Below, one piece after another: positions 11,001-54,109 of a stretch of DNA of 64,000 nt (positions within the stretch are counted from its first letter, which is position 1; every line of letters begins with the position of its first letter). The notes beneath the pieces were generated by a model that was given only the letters and a program-made list of their open reading frames with translations, had not been told where the DNA came from and did no database searches. The stretch is from NCBI RefSeq assembly GCF_041146395.1, contig NC_091006.1:10918001-10982000 (forward strand), in the 5' to 3' direction. This stretch comes from Eulemur rufifrons (Eukaryota; Chordata; Mammalia; Primates; Lemuridae). Position numbers and translations under genes: made by a program.

Positions 11001-13318
11001 TGAGAGAAGGATGGGGCCATCCCAGAGGTGGTGGGGGACTGTCAGGGCCCAGCGGTGACCTTGGTGGAAATGGGCAGACCTCCCCCTCTTTTGTGGGCAC
11101 TGCGGAGGAAGCAGAGACCCTCAGGGAGGCAGGGGCTGGCCAAGGCTGCCCCTTGGGGTGGAAGCCGAGCCCAGATCCGAGCCTGGGTTTCCTGCGCCTG
11201 CGTCTGATTATGCTTCGGAGCCCGTCTGAGTTGGGGTTGACCCCCGCCTTGGCCGCTCCCAGCTGTGTGGCTTTGGGAGAGCTGCTGCTTCTAGAGCCTC
11301 AGTTTCCTCCCGTGGATGGGGGCCTATTGAGATAGCTCTTATCTTAAGGAGATGTTTTGAGCAACTCACGGAGATGCCACACTGGAAGCGCTCAGCCCAA
11401 GAGCTGAGCGTTGTAAGTGCTCAAGGAACAACCGCCCAATGGCTGTGGTGATGACGCTGTTCCCAAAGCCCCTCCACAGAGCATGGGACAAGCTGCTGTG
11501 CTTGTCATCTTCCTGTGCAGCTATCAGCAGCCGTAGCTCCACTTGAAACCTCCAGGCTTCAACCAGAGGGATCTTTCCAAAGCATGAATCTGACCCTGGC
11601 CCTCCTCTGCTCAAAACCCTTCCATGGCTCCCTGTTGCCCTTCAGAGAAAGATCAGGCTTGGACTCAAGTCCCTGCAGGGTCTGGCTGCTGCCTCATCTC
11701 AGACCACACTGAGCTTCACACCCTCTGTCTCAGCCACCATCACCGTCTTCCAGTTTATTCCTTCCCTTCGTGCAGGTCACCAATATTTGTGGAGCACACA
11801 GTATGTGTCCAGACCTAGAACACCATACCGCCTTCGTGGAGCTGACATGCTAGTGTGGGAGACAGACCCTAACAAAAAAAACAAGTACAATAAAAAGGGC
11901 AAGAGACGAAAATAGGTGCCACTGGGGAAAAGAACGCATGCAAGGGGAAAGAGGGCTCTTGTAGGGGGGTGGGATTTCAGTTTTAAATAGTATGAGCAGG
12001 GGTGGCCTCACTGACAAGGTGCTAGTTGGGCATAGACCTGAAGGAGTGAGCCCTGATGATATCTAGAACAGTGTTCCAGGCAGAGGGAACAGCAAGTGCA
12101 AAGCCCCTGAGGTGAGAATGTATCTGTATTATTTGGGGAAAAGCAAGGCCAGTGTGGCTGAAACAGAGAGAAGAGGACAGAAAGGTGAGGGGCAGGTTGC
12201 ATAGAGCCTCTATAGGGCACTGAGGTGGCTTCAAAGTTGCCTTGCTTTAGCACGCTGCCTCAGGGCCTTTGCATATCCTGATCCCTCTGCCTGGAATGCT
12301 TTTCCCTCTATTCTTTGCCTAATTACCACATCCTTTAGATCTCAGATCAAATATTACTCCTTCCACAAAGCCCTCTCTTGCTTCATAAGCTCACGGCTTA
12401 TAATGCCCATCAGTCCATAATTATAGAGACATAGGTGTTTGTGTCATTATTTGATTACTGGCTGTCTTCTCCCAGCGAGTATAAGACCTATGAGTGCGGG
12501 GGCCAGGGCTGTCTTGGCCACTGCTGTACTCTACTTTGTGTGTGTGGCTGGGCACAGAGAAGGTCTCAGAACATTCAGGCACACTGCCTTTGTGCCAAGC
12601 TTTGTGCAAAATCATTTATGTACGTGATCCAATTAGTGTCCCACTCTGGAATGTCACCCCACGAGGGCAGGGAGTTTCATCCATGCTGGTCACTGCTGTA
12701 TCCCCAGCACCTAGCACAGTCCCTGGCACATAGTAGTTGCTCAATAAATGTGTTTTGCATGAGCATATTCTCATAATGAGGTAGGCATGAAATCCCCATT
12801 TCCCAAGGACCAACAGCTCACTCACTGAGCACTTACCAGTACTAGTTATTGTTCAAAGCACTCTACTTGGATTTACTCATTTGGCCCTCACAACAGTCCT
12901 GGGAGAGAGGTACTGTTATTCGCCCATTTTACAGAGGAGGGGACTGAAGCACAGAGAGGTAAAGCCACCTGCCTCCGGTCACACAGCAAGTAAGTAGCAA
13001 CACCTGGATTCAAACTAGAGCAGCATCTGGCTCTGGACTTGGGTTCTTAACTCCGGACTTAAACATCGCAGAGAGCTTCAGAGAGCAGAACGTGCCCAAG
13101 ATTCCACTGCTGTGTGAATCTAGGCAGGCTTGACTCACCACCTGGGCTTTTCACTCCCATGAAGGGAAGATGGGTTGGGGTGATAATTCTCCACTGACTT
13201 GTCTTCCATCTTCCCCACAGGCCTGGGCCCCTCGCTGCTCTCTCTCTATCCAGAAGAGGACACTGTCCAGCCCAGGAGCCACTTCCAGCAGGCGGCAGGC
13301 GTGGCCCAGGCCCACTGA
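2130..13318 (+). CDS. HIF3A: HIF3A, C-terminal part (seven coding exons, 5' exons outside window)
   Basis: Hypoxia-inducible factor 3 alpha is a nuclear bHLH-PAS transcription factor that pairs with ARNT and tunes hypoxia responses. Its bHLH and PAS exons lie upstream of the window. Exons 2130-2248, 3052-3242, 4264-4368, 7837-8108, 9183-9300, 10849-10930 and 13221-13318 have GT-AG borders and matching phases. They give 327 residues ending in TGA, about the C-terminal half of the 668-residue human isoform 1. The fourth exon carries [17 protein letters not shown], the oxygen-dependent degradation motif whose LAP proline is hydroxylated for VHL recognition. The tail [13 protein letters not shown] matches the human long isoform. 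No HIF1A-type C-terminal transactivation domain is visible, as known for HIF3A. No frameshift or stop interrupts the joined frame. The identification rests on protein sequence I recognise; isoform use cannot be read from DNA. Confidence 0.95.
2325..2580 (+). repeat. L2-like fragment
   Basis: cctcagggcctttgcacatg at about 2431 with flanking L2-like sequence, inside the HIF3A intron after exon a. Confidence 0.6.
3052..3242 (+). CDS. HIF3A: HIF3A coding exon b ([14 protein letters not shown])
   Basis: Acceptor gtcctgcag precedes 3052 and donor gtaagc follows 3242. The 191 bases (2 + 63 codons) read [20 protein letters not shown] and end SPLP in phase 0. It is Pro- and Ala-rich, as is normal for the disordered linker between PAS and degradation domains. 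Confidence 0.92.
3545..3755 (+). repeat. MIR
   Basis: ccagctgtgttaccctgggc, then ttataaaaggaagacaatga and ggcacctagtaggtgctcaa: a nearly whole MIR in forward orientation. Confidence 0.75.
4264..4368 (+). CDS. HIF3A: HIF3A coding exon c ([10 protein letters not shown])
   Basis: Acceptor ccctgcag, donor gtaagg, exactly 35 codons. It reads [20 protein letters not shown] and ends VETDLDMAQ. The acidic end leads straight into the oxygen-dependent degradation motif in the next exon. Confidence 0.92.
4465..4690 (+). repeat. Degenerate (GGAT)n microsatellite
   Basis: Many imperfect ggat units (ggatggatggatggac and variants with gata) over about 220 bases in the HIF3A intron before the degradation-motif exon. 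Confidence 0.8.
4695..5330 (-). repeat. Old interspersed repeat containing (AG)16
   Basis: Sequence such as acccattactacataacaa and ttagctggtggtttttgctc resembles a widespread old mammalian repeat, family not assigned. It includes a perfect (AG)16 tract at 5053-5084. Orientation is uncertain. Confidence 0.45.
5053..5084 (+). repeat. (AG)16 microsatellite
   Basis: Sixteen uninterrupted AG units; likely polymorphic. Confidence 0.95.
5971..6133 (+). mobile_element. 5'-truncated Alu (right arm) with target-site duplication
   Basis: Begins at the mid-element linker (aattagccgggcatgg) and ends gtctcaaac. It is flanked by the direct repeat aactttgtggg (5960-5970 and 6134-6144), showing it inserted in this truncated form. 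Confidence 0.85.
6660..7365. repeat. Old interspersed repeat related to 26.85-27.42 kb
   Basis: Shares ggcatgattgattga, the cctggaggt block and the cccaccttgaag/ccccatcctgag region with the element in PPP5C intron 2. Family not assigned; LTR-like. Confidence 0.45.
7700..7815 (-). repeat. MIR fragment next to HIF3A exon d
   Basis: cattttacagatgaggaagc and gagctgggactccagccca form an inverted MIR that ends about 20 bases before the exon that encodes LxxLAP. It may supply part of the acceptor-side sequence. Confidence 0.65.
7837..8108 (+). CDS. HIF3A: HIF3A coding exon d, oxygen-dependent degradation motif
   Basis: Acceptor ccgctcag, donor gtgagc. The start reads [20 protein letters not shown]. 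This holds the LxxLAP site, with the hydroxylatable proline codon at 7870-7872 and the acidic and aromatic residues that VHL contacts. The rest is Pro-, Arg- and Ser-rich ([16 protein letters not shown]) and ends ARKR across the splice. A MIR remnant ends about 20 bases before the exon. Confidence 0.97.
8165..8400 (+). repeat. L2-like fragment
   Basis: Diverged L2 phrase around cttctgtgcctttgcccacg and the following block; weaker match than the other L2 copies. Confidence 0.4.
8779..9080 (+). repeat. Degenerate (GGAT)n microsatellite
   Basis: Imperfect ggat, ggtggatg and gatgaatg units over about 300 bases in the intron after the degradation-motif exon. The second such tract in the gene. Confidence 0.85.
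9183..9300 (+). CDS. HIF3A: HIF3A coding exon e ([20 protein letters not shown])
   Basis: Acceptor ttttcctccag, donor gtatgt. After completing Arg, the frame reads [18 protein letters not shown], then [21 protein letters not shown] in phase 0. The basic PPKRS stretch following an acidic run resembles the nuclear localisation region of other HIF alphas. That role is inference. Confidence 0.92.
9640..9855 (+). repeat. MIR
   Basis: gcttgggttcaagtcccggg, then cctcagtttcctcatctgga and a diverged end with ctcagtaggctgtccataaa. The tRNA-like B-box look is from the MIR head. Confidence 0.75.
9895..10060 (+). repeat. L2-like fragment
   Basis: Reads tgcctccagtctcacccctg and ttcacaag-type L2 sequence; diverged. 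Confidence 0.4.
10849..10930 (+). CDS. HIF3A: HIF3A coding exon f ([12 protein letters not shown])
   Basis: Acceptor ctctcccacag, donor gtgagt. Reads [20 protein letters not shown] then LDLNEPL, leaving one base of a Gly codon. Leucine spacing across this and the next exon fits the leucine-zipper-like tail described for HIF3A long isoforms. Confidence 0.92.
11560..11780 (+). repeat. L2-like fragment
   Basis: ctgctcaaaacccttccatg and agaaagatcaggcttggact are typical L2 phrases. Confidence 0.5.
12020..12240 (-). repeat. L2-like fragment, inverted
   Basis: gtgttccaggcagagggaac and aagtgcaaagcccctgaggt are the reverse complement of the phrase seen in the forward L2 copies. Confidence 0.65.
12250..12440 (+). 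repeat. L2 fragment
   Basis: cctcagggcctttgcatatc and tgcctggaatgcttttccc. It abuts an inverted L2 piece just upstream. Confidence 0.7.
12820..13025 (-). repeat. MIR fragment
   Basis: cattttacagaggaggggac, then ggtcacacagcaagtaagta and ggattcaaactagag, an inverted MIR before the last HIF3A exon. Confidence 0.7.
13221..13318 (+). CDS. HIF3A: HIF3A terminal coding exon with stop
   Basis: Acceptor cttccccacag ends at 13220. The exon reads [20 protein letters not shown] and ends AGVAQAH, then TGA at 13316-13318. The last dozen residues differ more from the human tail, as I remember it, than the rest does. This exon continues into a long 3' UTR. Confidence 0.92.
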
Positions 13319-13984
13319 GCCAGCCTCCCTTCCCTTGTCCCTTTTCCTTCCCCAGCAAGGACCTCAACCACACTCCAAGCTGGCAGCCAACGCACAGGAT
13401 GGGGGTGCCGGGAGAGGGGCCCGTCTCTTCTCTGAGTACCCCCCACCCACCTCGGGCCTACCTCAGCCCTCACCCCTCTGCCTGCTCCCAATCTGGGGGC
13501 TCTTTGGGGCATCAGCTCAGTGACCTCTGGGAGGGGGTCCTGGCCCCCTCCTTCTGCTCTCAGGACTTCCCTTGGGGTTCTCAGTACTTGGTTACCTCAT
13601 TATCCCTTTCTCGGACTCCCTTGGCTTTATTTTGGGGAATAAGGGGCGGGGAGGGTTCGGGGTCAGATCTGTGTTTCTGGGCTCTGGGGAGCGTGGATAA
13701 CCATAATCACATTTCTGTCTATCCCTCTTTTATTATTATTTTTGTTGATTTCATGATATGGTTTTGAATCACTATGAATTGTTTGGGGTCCACAAGAATG
13801 TGGGACTCCGCTCTTCCCCCATCCTCAAGTGTCACTGGGGGAGACTCTGGGCCAGACCTCACCCCTAGCGACTTCTGATTGCGGCCTCAGCCTCCCAAGC
13901 TGCCACCCAGCTCTGGCTTCCTCTTCCACTCCCAACTTCCTGCTGTCCCCTGCTCTGCCTGGACACGGACTTCATCTGTGGTCT

Positions 13985-15230
13985 TCCTATTTCAGGGGCA
14001 GCCGCCAACTTCCTCTGCTTCCAAACCATACACCCTCCAACCTTCTCTGGTTCCAGACTGCACAACCTCCAACCTTCACTGGTTCTAGACCACACAACCT
14101 CCAACATGGTCTGGTTTAGACCTCATCCTGAAAATCTTTCTAATTCTGGACCTCACAACCTCTAATTCTGCCTGTTTTCAAACATCAGCAATCTCCAAAG
14201 AATTATCTGGTTCCGGGCCTCATAACCTCTAACTCCCTCTGGCTCTAGAATCTATGACCAACAGATTCCATTGGTTCTAGAACGCACTCTCTTAACTTCC
14301 TCTGGTTCTAGACTTCTCCCTATAAATTCCTCTTGTTCTAGATCTCACACCCTATAACTCCTTCTGGTTCCAGATCTTATATCCAATGATTTCCTCTGGT
14401 TCTGGACCCCACAACTTCAAGATTCCTGTTGGTTCCAGTCTTCCCAATCTATAATAATATAATACATTTGGTTCCAAATCCAGACCTCCTAATTTCTAAA
14501 TCATTTTTATTCCAGACCTCATGAGGCCCAGGTCATTCCTCTTCAACTCTCTACAATCAAGACTTGTTTTCCCTGTGAAAAAGAAGTCAAATGAGTTTTA
14601 TGTCTTGATCTTATAACCAGTTCTTCCAGAACCGACATCATGCTTTAGTTCTTTTAGGTTCTGGACCTCATGGCCTCCACCATTCACTGTAGATTACATG
14701 ACCTCTAAACCTTGTGACCTCCTGGGTCCTCTGATCCCACATCTGATTTTCTGCCATTTTTCTGGTTCTAGAACTGCGTTGCAAATGTCTTCTGAGTCTA
14801 GACCTCATACTGTAGGTTGCCCTGCTTCTAGACCTCACTGTCCAACTCCCCCTCACTCTAGATCGTAAGGACTCCAAATTACCCTGGGTCTAAACTCAGC
14901 CTTCAAACATCTTAGTTTAGACCTTGTCTTATAAATTCCCCTGGTTCTAGATGTCACAACCCCCCTCCAATTCCTTCTGATTCTAGATCTTATGGTGCCA
15001 AAATCCCTCTGGTTTTAGAACTCAGTCTTTGGGCTTTTTCTAATTCTAGTCCTCACTCTATAAATTCCTCTGCTTCTAGGCCTCACAATGTCTAATCAGT
15101 TTCCTCTGATTTCAGATCCAAATCCCTCTGGTTCTACAGGCTGCCTTCCAAATGCTTCTGATTCTGGAATCTAGACTTTACCTTGTAGATTCCTCTGGTT
15201 CTGAATCTTACAACCTTTGAGTCCCTAACT
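13985..15230 (+). repeat. Degenerate tandem array in HIF3A 3' UTR/flank
   Basis: About 25-30 imperfect copies of a 35-50 base unit whose core is ctctggttctagacctcaca followed by acctctaattc. Cores are visible at about 14047, 14079, 14305, 14386, 14762, 14938, 14992 and 15126. Many copies keep tctaga. Copies are strongly diverged, so the array is old. Whether it lies in the mature HIF3A 3' UTR depends on the unplaced poly(A) site. Confidence 0.8.
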
Positions 15231-16009
15231 GCAGGTCCCACCCACCTGACTCTGTTCTGGGCTTCCCACCCCACTGAAAATACCCCAATTACTACCCTGT
15301 CCTAAGTCTTCCCATTCTAGACCCCTACCCTCCAGGTCCTGCTGCTCCTGGACTTCTTGCTCAAGCCTCTCTAACCTCGTATCCCTGTAATTTCTGTCTT
15401 AGAACCCCCTCCACTGCCCACCCCAGCTCTCCTATGTGCACTTACCTTGACTTCACCCCAGATGTCTGGGAGACCTGGGGCTCCCTCACCCCTACAGGGG
15501 GTTCACAATCCAGAAGACTCTTCCAGCCGCACAGGCGCACGCACAGCCTTATCTGCAAATCACAGGGTGGGGAGAGAAGCCAGGACTCCTCAGCTCTCTG
15601 CCACCACCTACGTGTCCCCCTAACCTCCCAGCTCCCTTTCTACGATGGTGCTACTCTTTGTCTTCCACAGGAAAAAGTCTCCCCTTCTCAGCTCCATTCA
15701 CCCCCTTTTTGGAAGGGAGTGCTAGCTCTGTTTTGTCAAGGGGTGACCTATCCAGATTGGTGCTATGGGGAGAGTTAGGGTCTGTCCCCTCCTTCCATCA
15801 GGGGGTGATGTGGGTCATCAATGGCGGGAGCTGTGCTAGGCTAGGGGAGGGGAAGGGACTGGACCAGCCATGCTGCCTCTGAAACCCACTAATCTCTGTA
15901 CCACCATAAAGACCTCACCTTGGTAGGCACCACAGCTCTGTGTGTTGACTCATCTTTGGGATCGCTTCTGAGACTGTGGGTGCACTGGGCGGCTGGGAGT
16001 CCATGTTAT

Positions 16010-16420
16010 TAATTCTTTCTGATTCTGTGTGTACATGACTGTCTTCCTACAGGGGTCTGTGTAACATGTATGTCTGTTGATGTGGTCATTCTGTGTATAC
16101 ACGTAGGTCTTTGTGACAATTCTGTGAACCTGTGTTGGAGGGTTGTAATTCCTTCTATGGGTGTGTGTTAGTATCTGGGTGAAACGATTTTGCCTTATGT
16201 ATCTCTCTGGTTACTTTGAGTGTCTGTGTTCCTGAGTGTGGGAGGTGTGATGATTCTTTGGGACCTGTGTATGCCGGTGTGATGTGATTCTACGTATGTG
16301 TGTGGCACTGTTTGACACTGTGATTCTGGGCACCGGTGTGTGTCTGGGTGACATGATTCTCTGTACTTAAGTGAGCATGTGTGTGTGAGAGAGAGTGTGT
16401 GTGTCTATAGATTCATGTGC
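16010..16420 (+). repeat. TG-rich degenerate tandem stretch
   Basis: Imperfect repetition of phrases such as ctgtgtgacatgattctgtg over about 400 bases; period is loose. Confidence 0.5.
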
Positions 16421-16504
16421 AGATGGCCATGTCGTTCTGTCACATGTCTTTATTATCACTCCCATAACCTCTCTCTGGTGGTCCCCATAGGAATCTTCTC
16501 AAGG

Positions 16505-16720
16505 GAAGAAAACCACTTTTAAGCCTTTGCACTTGCTGTTCCTTCTGCCTGAAATGCCTTTCTCCTTCCCCTCCTCCCCTCACTTGGTTATCTCCTGCTC
16601 CTATTTCAGATCTTGGTTCAGACACCCCCTCTTCCAGGAAGCCTTCCCTACCTGCCCTAGTTGGCCAAAGTCTTCACACAACCCTTTGAAAGCTCCTGCC
16701 CCCATCACAGCACTGGGCAC
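16505..16720 (+). repeat. L2 fragment
   Basis: aagcctttgcacttgctgtt and tctgcctgaaatgcctttct, then tcagacaccccctcttccag. Confidence 0.7.
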
Positions 16721-16759
16721 TCTGCCCCACTCTGCGTATTTGTAATGGAGTGAATATGA

Positions 16760-16930
16760 AATGAACTTACACTGTGCTAGGCCTCCTGACATTATAATTC
16801 TATATAATGCGCATAAGTTATTCTCCCCACTTTACAGATGTTGAAACTGAAGCTCAGAGAGGGTGATCACTTGCCCAAGGTCACACAGCTGGGAAAGGAC
16901 TAACGGGGACTTAAATCCAGGATTTAAATC
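16760..16930 (-). repeat. MIR fragment
   Basis: actttacagatgttgaaact, then aaggtcacacagctgggaaa and ttaaatccagg. Confidence 0.7.
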
Positions 16931-16999
16931 CATTATGGCAGCCTCCCCACCCCCTAAAGAACAAAAACAAAATAAAAATTTGCCAACCCTCTGGCACAT

Positions 17000-17165
17000 A
17001 ACAGAGGCAGTAGAGTAGCAATTATGAGCACAGGGACAGATTCAAACCCTGGCTCTGACACTTCCTTGCAGTTTGACCTTTGGCAAGTGTATTGACCTCT
17101 GCAAATCTCAGTGCCCTCATCAGTGAACTGGAGATGATACTGATAGTTACCTTCTAGGGTGGAGG
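17000..17165 (+). repeat. MIR fragment
   Basis: ttcaaaccctggctctgaca and ctcagtgccctcatcagtga. Confidence 0.65.
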
Positions 17166-18097
17166 GAGGCGGTGTTTGAGCTGGTGTTACATAGACAGGA
17201 CAAGAGGTTTAGGGACAGGATACCTTGTACTGCCAGGAGTGGAGCCCCAGTAGAACCTAAAAGGACTCATGAATAGAGGCTGAGGGCTTGGAAAGAATGA
17301 ACTAGAAGGGTGTACAGTGTGTGAGGGTTGAGGGAAGGGGGTAGGGTCTGGCCAGACTATTTCGGGTCTCATAGGTCACCAGGAGTGGGTTTTCTCCTAA
17401 AGGCACTGGGGAGCTATGGAAGGCTGGGGGTGGGGCTATGCCATGGTCTTATCCTGTCTCACAAAGATCCCTCTAGCTGCCATATGGAGGGTAAACTGGA
17501 GGAGGGAGGCTGAATCAAGCAGTAGAGAAGGCTGATGCTGTGATCCAGGCGAGAAGAAAAAATGTAGACAAGCAGGAGAGTCAATTTGAAGATTCAGCAG
17601 GATTTGGGAAGCTGAACACAGGGAGGAGAAAGATGTTCTGAGCCTTGCTCAGGATTTGGGGGCCCAGGGTGCTTTCAGTTCAAAATTTAGAAACACTGAC
17701 CCTCAAGGTTGGAAATTTATTTTGCTTGAGAAGTCACCCATTTTCCAAAGAGGGTTAACTGAGGCCCTAGAGGAGGGGAAGATTTGTTCAAGGTCACGCA
17801 GGCAATTGGCAGTAGGGCTGGACGCCCAGCTCCCGCTCCGCGTCGGGCATGGTGCTGCCTTGCAGAGCAGGCGGCATTTGCAACCCACCCACCAACTGGC
17901 GAGGACGGCAGGGAACCCCACTTCAAGACCTGAGAAACTTTTGTGGCCTCCGAACGTGGTAACTTTGGGATCAGAGGCCACACCAGGTCTTTTCCTCACA
18001 TGCCCTTTTTCTCCTTCCCTATTGGCTCCTTCTACAAGGGGTGCCGTCTGGGGATCCTGTGGTCACCTTGTCCCCGCGCACTCCAGCGAGAGCGCTC

Positions 18098-18109
18098 TGC
18101 GCAGGCGCG
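18098..18109 (+). promoter_or_regulatory. NRF1-like site
   Basis: The sequence tgcgcaggcgcg matches the palindromic NRF1 consensus (tGCGCAnGCGC). It sits about 130 bases upstream of the PPP5C ATG inside the CpG island, the usual place for functional NRF1 sites. Binding is inferred, not shown. Confidence 0.55.
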
Positions 18110-18240
18110 CGAAGGGAGCTGTCGGGGCCCGCGCTTTACGACACTTGTGCGACAGCGGCTGCAGCCACCCGGCCCTCCTTCGCGACGGTTCGGCCGGGTG
18201 CCGCTGGCGGCCGTTGCCAGGGTGGGGGTCGCTTTGCGGC

Positions 18241-51370
<33,130 letters not shown>

Positions 51371-51875
51371 GGCCACGCATGGGTGGCCTGCGTCCCAGGG
51401 CCCCTCCCTGCCCACCGGCCCCCAGGCCCCAGCTGGTGGGGGAGGGGAGGCAGAGCAGGCCCCGCCCCAGGGCAACGTTGGACCCCCTTTTACTTTGTAA
51501 AGTTTGTATTTATTCCCCTTTAGGTTTGCAGAGGGGTTGGGGGCAGAGTCAGGGCTGGCTAGAGGGGCTGCTCCCCGGACAAAGAGGAGGGCGGTGGAGC
51601 AGCTGGGGCTGGGGGCTCAGCCCGGGCATTCTGGAGGGAGGCCAGCCTCAGGCGGGGCGGGGCCGCGTGGCCGCCCTGCCCCTCGTGTGCATGGCTCCCC
51701 CCACTAAAGCAATAGGGCCCCGCCATAGGAAGACCCCCAGAAAGAGGGTCATCAGGGAGGCCTCGCCTGTACCCTCCAGGAGCCCCATGGTGGGGCTAGA
51801 CTGGGCCCACCCCTCCCCAGCTATTTTATGTCTGTAATTAAATATGTTAAAATAAAATCATTATTGTACGTCAGC
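51371..51875 (+). other. PPP5C 3' UTR
   Basis: GC-rich sequence of about 500 bases following the stop, ending in an AT-rich segment with the poly(A) signal. An AT-rich stretch (tttactttgtaaagtttgtatttattcccctttag) lies at about 51488-51525. The cleavage site is estimated at 10-25 bases after the signal. Confidence 0.8.
51851..51856 (+). terminator. PPP5C poly(A) signal AATAAA
   Basis: Canonical AATAAA within gttaaaataaaatc, followed by ttattgtacg and the GT-rich stretch cttgtctcgggtagtgg, a plausible downstream element. Confidence 0.85.
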
Positions 51876-53924
51876 TTGTCTCGGGTAGTGGAGCCCAGGA
51901 GCTGCCCACGTTGGGGTAACCCTTTCCCCAGGAGAAGGCGAGGGAAGGGGAGGCCACACGGTCCCACCAGCTGGACAGGCCGTGCCAGGGGCTGACGCCC
52001 AGGCCGTCTCGTGTCTGCCTGGCGTAGTGGGCTCTTGGGGGAGTTCTGCCCCCAATGGAAGGGCCCTGCCACCTGTCTGTCGCCACCCGTCTATCGTACT
52101 TGGGGAGATGCGGCCCGGTTGGGCCCACAAAGCTGGGAGCAACCCTCACCCTTTCCTCCGCCCGTCCCCGCCAGCTGGCGCCCACTGCCCTGCACCCGGC
52201 CTGCCCATGGGTGGACCCCGCTCAGGGTGGGCCCAGCCCTGGTTCTTGACATCGTGCCATGAGAGCCATGAGACAGATAACCTCCAGTTGCCAAGGGGAG
52301 GGGGGATTCTGTACCACTCCCCACTGGCTCCGTGGTACCGAATCCCACCCTGGCGGCCCGGCCTCGGCCCTGCAGAGAGATCCTGTCTTCAGGGCTGATC
52401 CCTGGACTCAACTTGCTCTAGGGAGGTGTAGCCCTGAGGGCAACACCTGGAGGGCGGAGTCCGGGGAATATTTTGGCTCCATTGGTGGCCTGCCAGGCAG
52501 AAATGAGGCGACCACACTCCCAGTTCTGCTTGGGCATCAGGGGTGCTAGTGAGCCGCCTTCCTGGGATGGGCGGCGGGGCGGGCTGCCGTTCAGGGCGGC
52601 TTCAGGAAGACAGGTGTGAGTCTGGGTCACCAGTGCCCATTCGCACGGGAAAGACAGGAAGGTGCCTCAGACCTCCGATGGGATTTGGCCAGGTGGGAAG
52701 CTGGAATGTTCCCAGGCTCTGGTGTGGTGGCTCTGTTCCGCTGCTGCAGTTCAGGAGGTCCCCAGCCACGCTCACAGTCACATGCTGGAAGGACTCCCAG
52801 GACTCAGAAAAGCCATCACGCTCATGGTCAGGTTTAACCTGTGACAGGACAGAAGTTAAAAGTCTGCAAAGGGAAGAGGTGCATAGGGTAGAGTCCAGCA
52901 GAGACCAGGCACAAGCTCCCAGCTGCCCTCCCCCGCTAGAGTCACGTGGGCAGCACTCCCTTCTCCCTGCACTGATGTGACCAGCACGTACTGGAGTGTG
53001 GCCACCTCCCTAGACACTCTGACCCTGGCCTCAGTGTCCAGGTTTTCACTGGGGGTTGGTCACAGCGACTGCCCAGCCCACACGGCTGACCACAGCCCCA
53101 CCATAAATCACATCCTTAGATGACACGGTGTGGCCCAAGGCCCCAGAAAAACGATGACAGTCTTATCAGGGAGGACATTCCAAGGGCTTCCAGGTGACCT
53201 CCCAGGAGCCTAAGCTTTCTCCGGCAAGGCTGATCCTTCCTGCACAGCTGCGTAATAAACCACACCACTGACTTTAAAAAACGTGTGTCGCCGTCTTTCT
53301 CAGTTCTGGCTCACCTGAGGACTCGGGCATTTGTAGTCTGGTGGCATCTGGGGCCAGAGTCATGTGAAGACTGGCCTGGCTGATTCCATGACTGGCGACT
53401 GCCGTGGGATGTTAGCTGGGCTGTCCCTGGAGCCCCTGCACGTGGCCCGGCGTGGCAGCTGGGTCCTGCCAGGAGCATCCTGGATGCCCAGGGAGAGCCT
53501 TGGAGGTCACAGCACATCACATGTGCCGTGTTCTGTCAGTCCATGAGTCACTCAGGCCAACCCAGGTCTAAGGGGCTGGAGAAGCCGACGCCACCTCTCG
53601 CTGATGGTGTGACCAGAGCAGCAGTGGGATGGGAGCCACTGGAGCAGCCTCTCAGCGGGCGCCACCTGCCATGCCAGCCCCACCGAGACTCACGGTGACG
53701 TCCTTGCAGAGGAAGTTTATTTTTTTTAACTTACGATTGAAAATAAATGTGTAGGTTGAGCCCAAAATGCTTGGAATTCACATTAAACCAAGAGATGCAA
53801 TTTTTCCTATAGGAAGGGGCCCATACTAGCATTTATTAAATCTGTCACCTGCCTGGCTTTATGTGGTAAGGACAGTCAATTCCAGATGGCATGCTGTTGG
53901 CATTCCTCAGCGAGTCCTGCTTGG

Positions 53925-54075
53925 ATCTTTTTCAACTTTTTATTTGGAAACAACTTGAAACTGAATAAAAACTTGCAAGAAAGGTACAAAAGACACCCAT
54001 GTACCCTTCACCCAGATGTACCTATTGTGAAACATTTTGCCCTGAATGCTCAAATGCTCAATGGCGCGCGCGCGC

Positions 54076-54109
<34 letters not shown>

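Larger units (their letters stand above)
13319..18060 (+). other. HIF3A 3' UTR and HIF3A-PPP5C spacer
   Basis: The terminal HIF3A exon must continue past its stop at 13318, but its 3' end cannot be placed. No strong AATAAA with a clear downstream element was found near the stop; the nearest AATAAA I noticed is at 16971-16976. The interval contains a long degenerate tandem array, a TG-rich degenerate stretch, an L2 and several MIR fragments. I see no additional gene. Confidence 0.5.

Noticed and set aside
13985..15230. CRISPR-like array
   Set aside because: Units are degenerate throughout with no constant repeat and unique spacer pattern, and the genome is mammalian.
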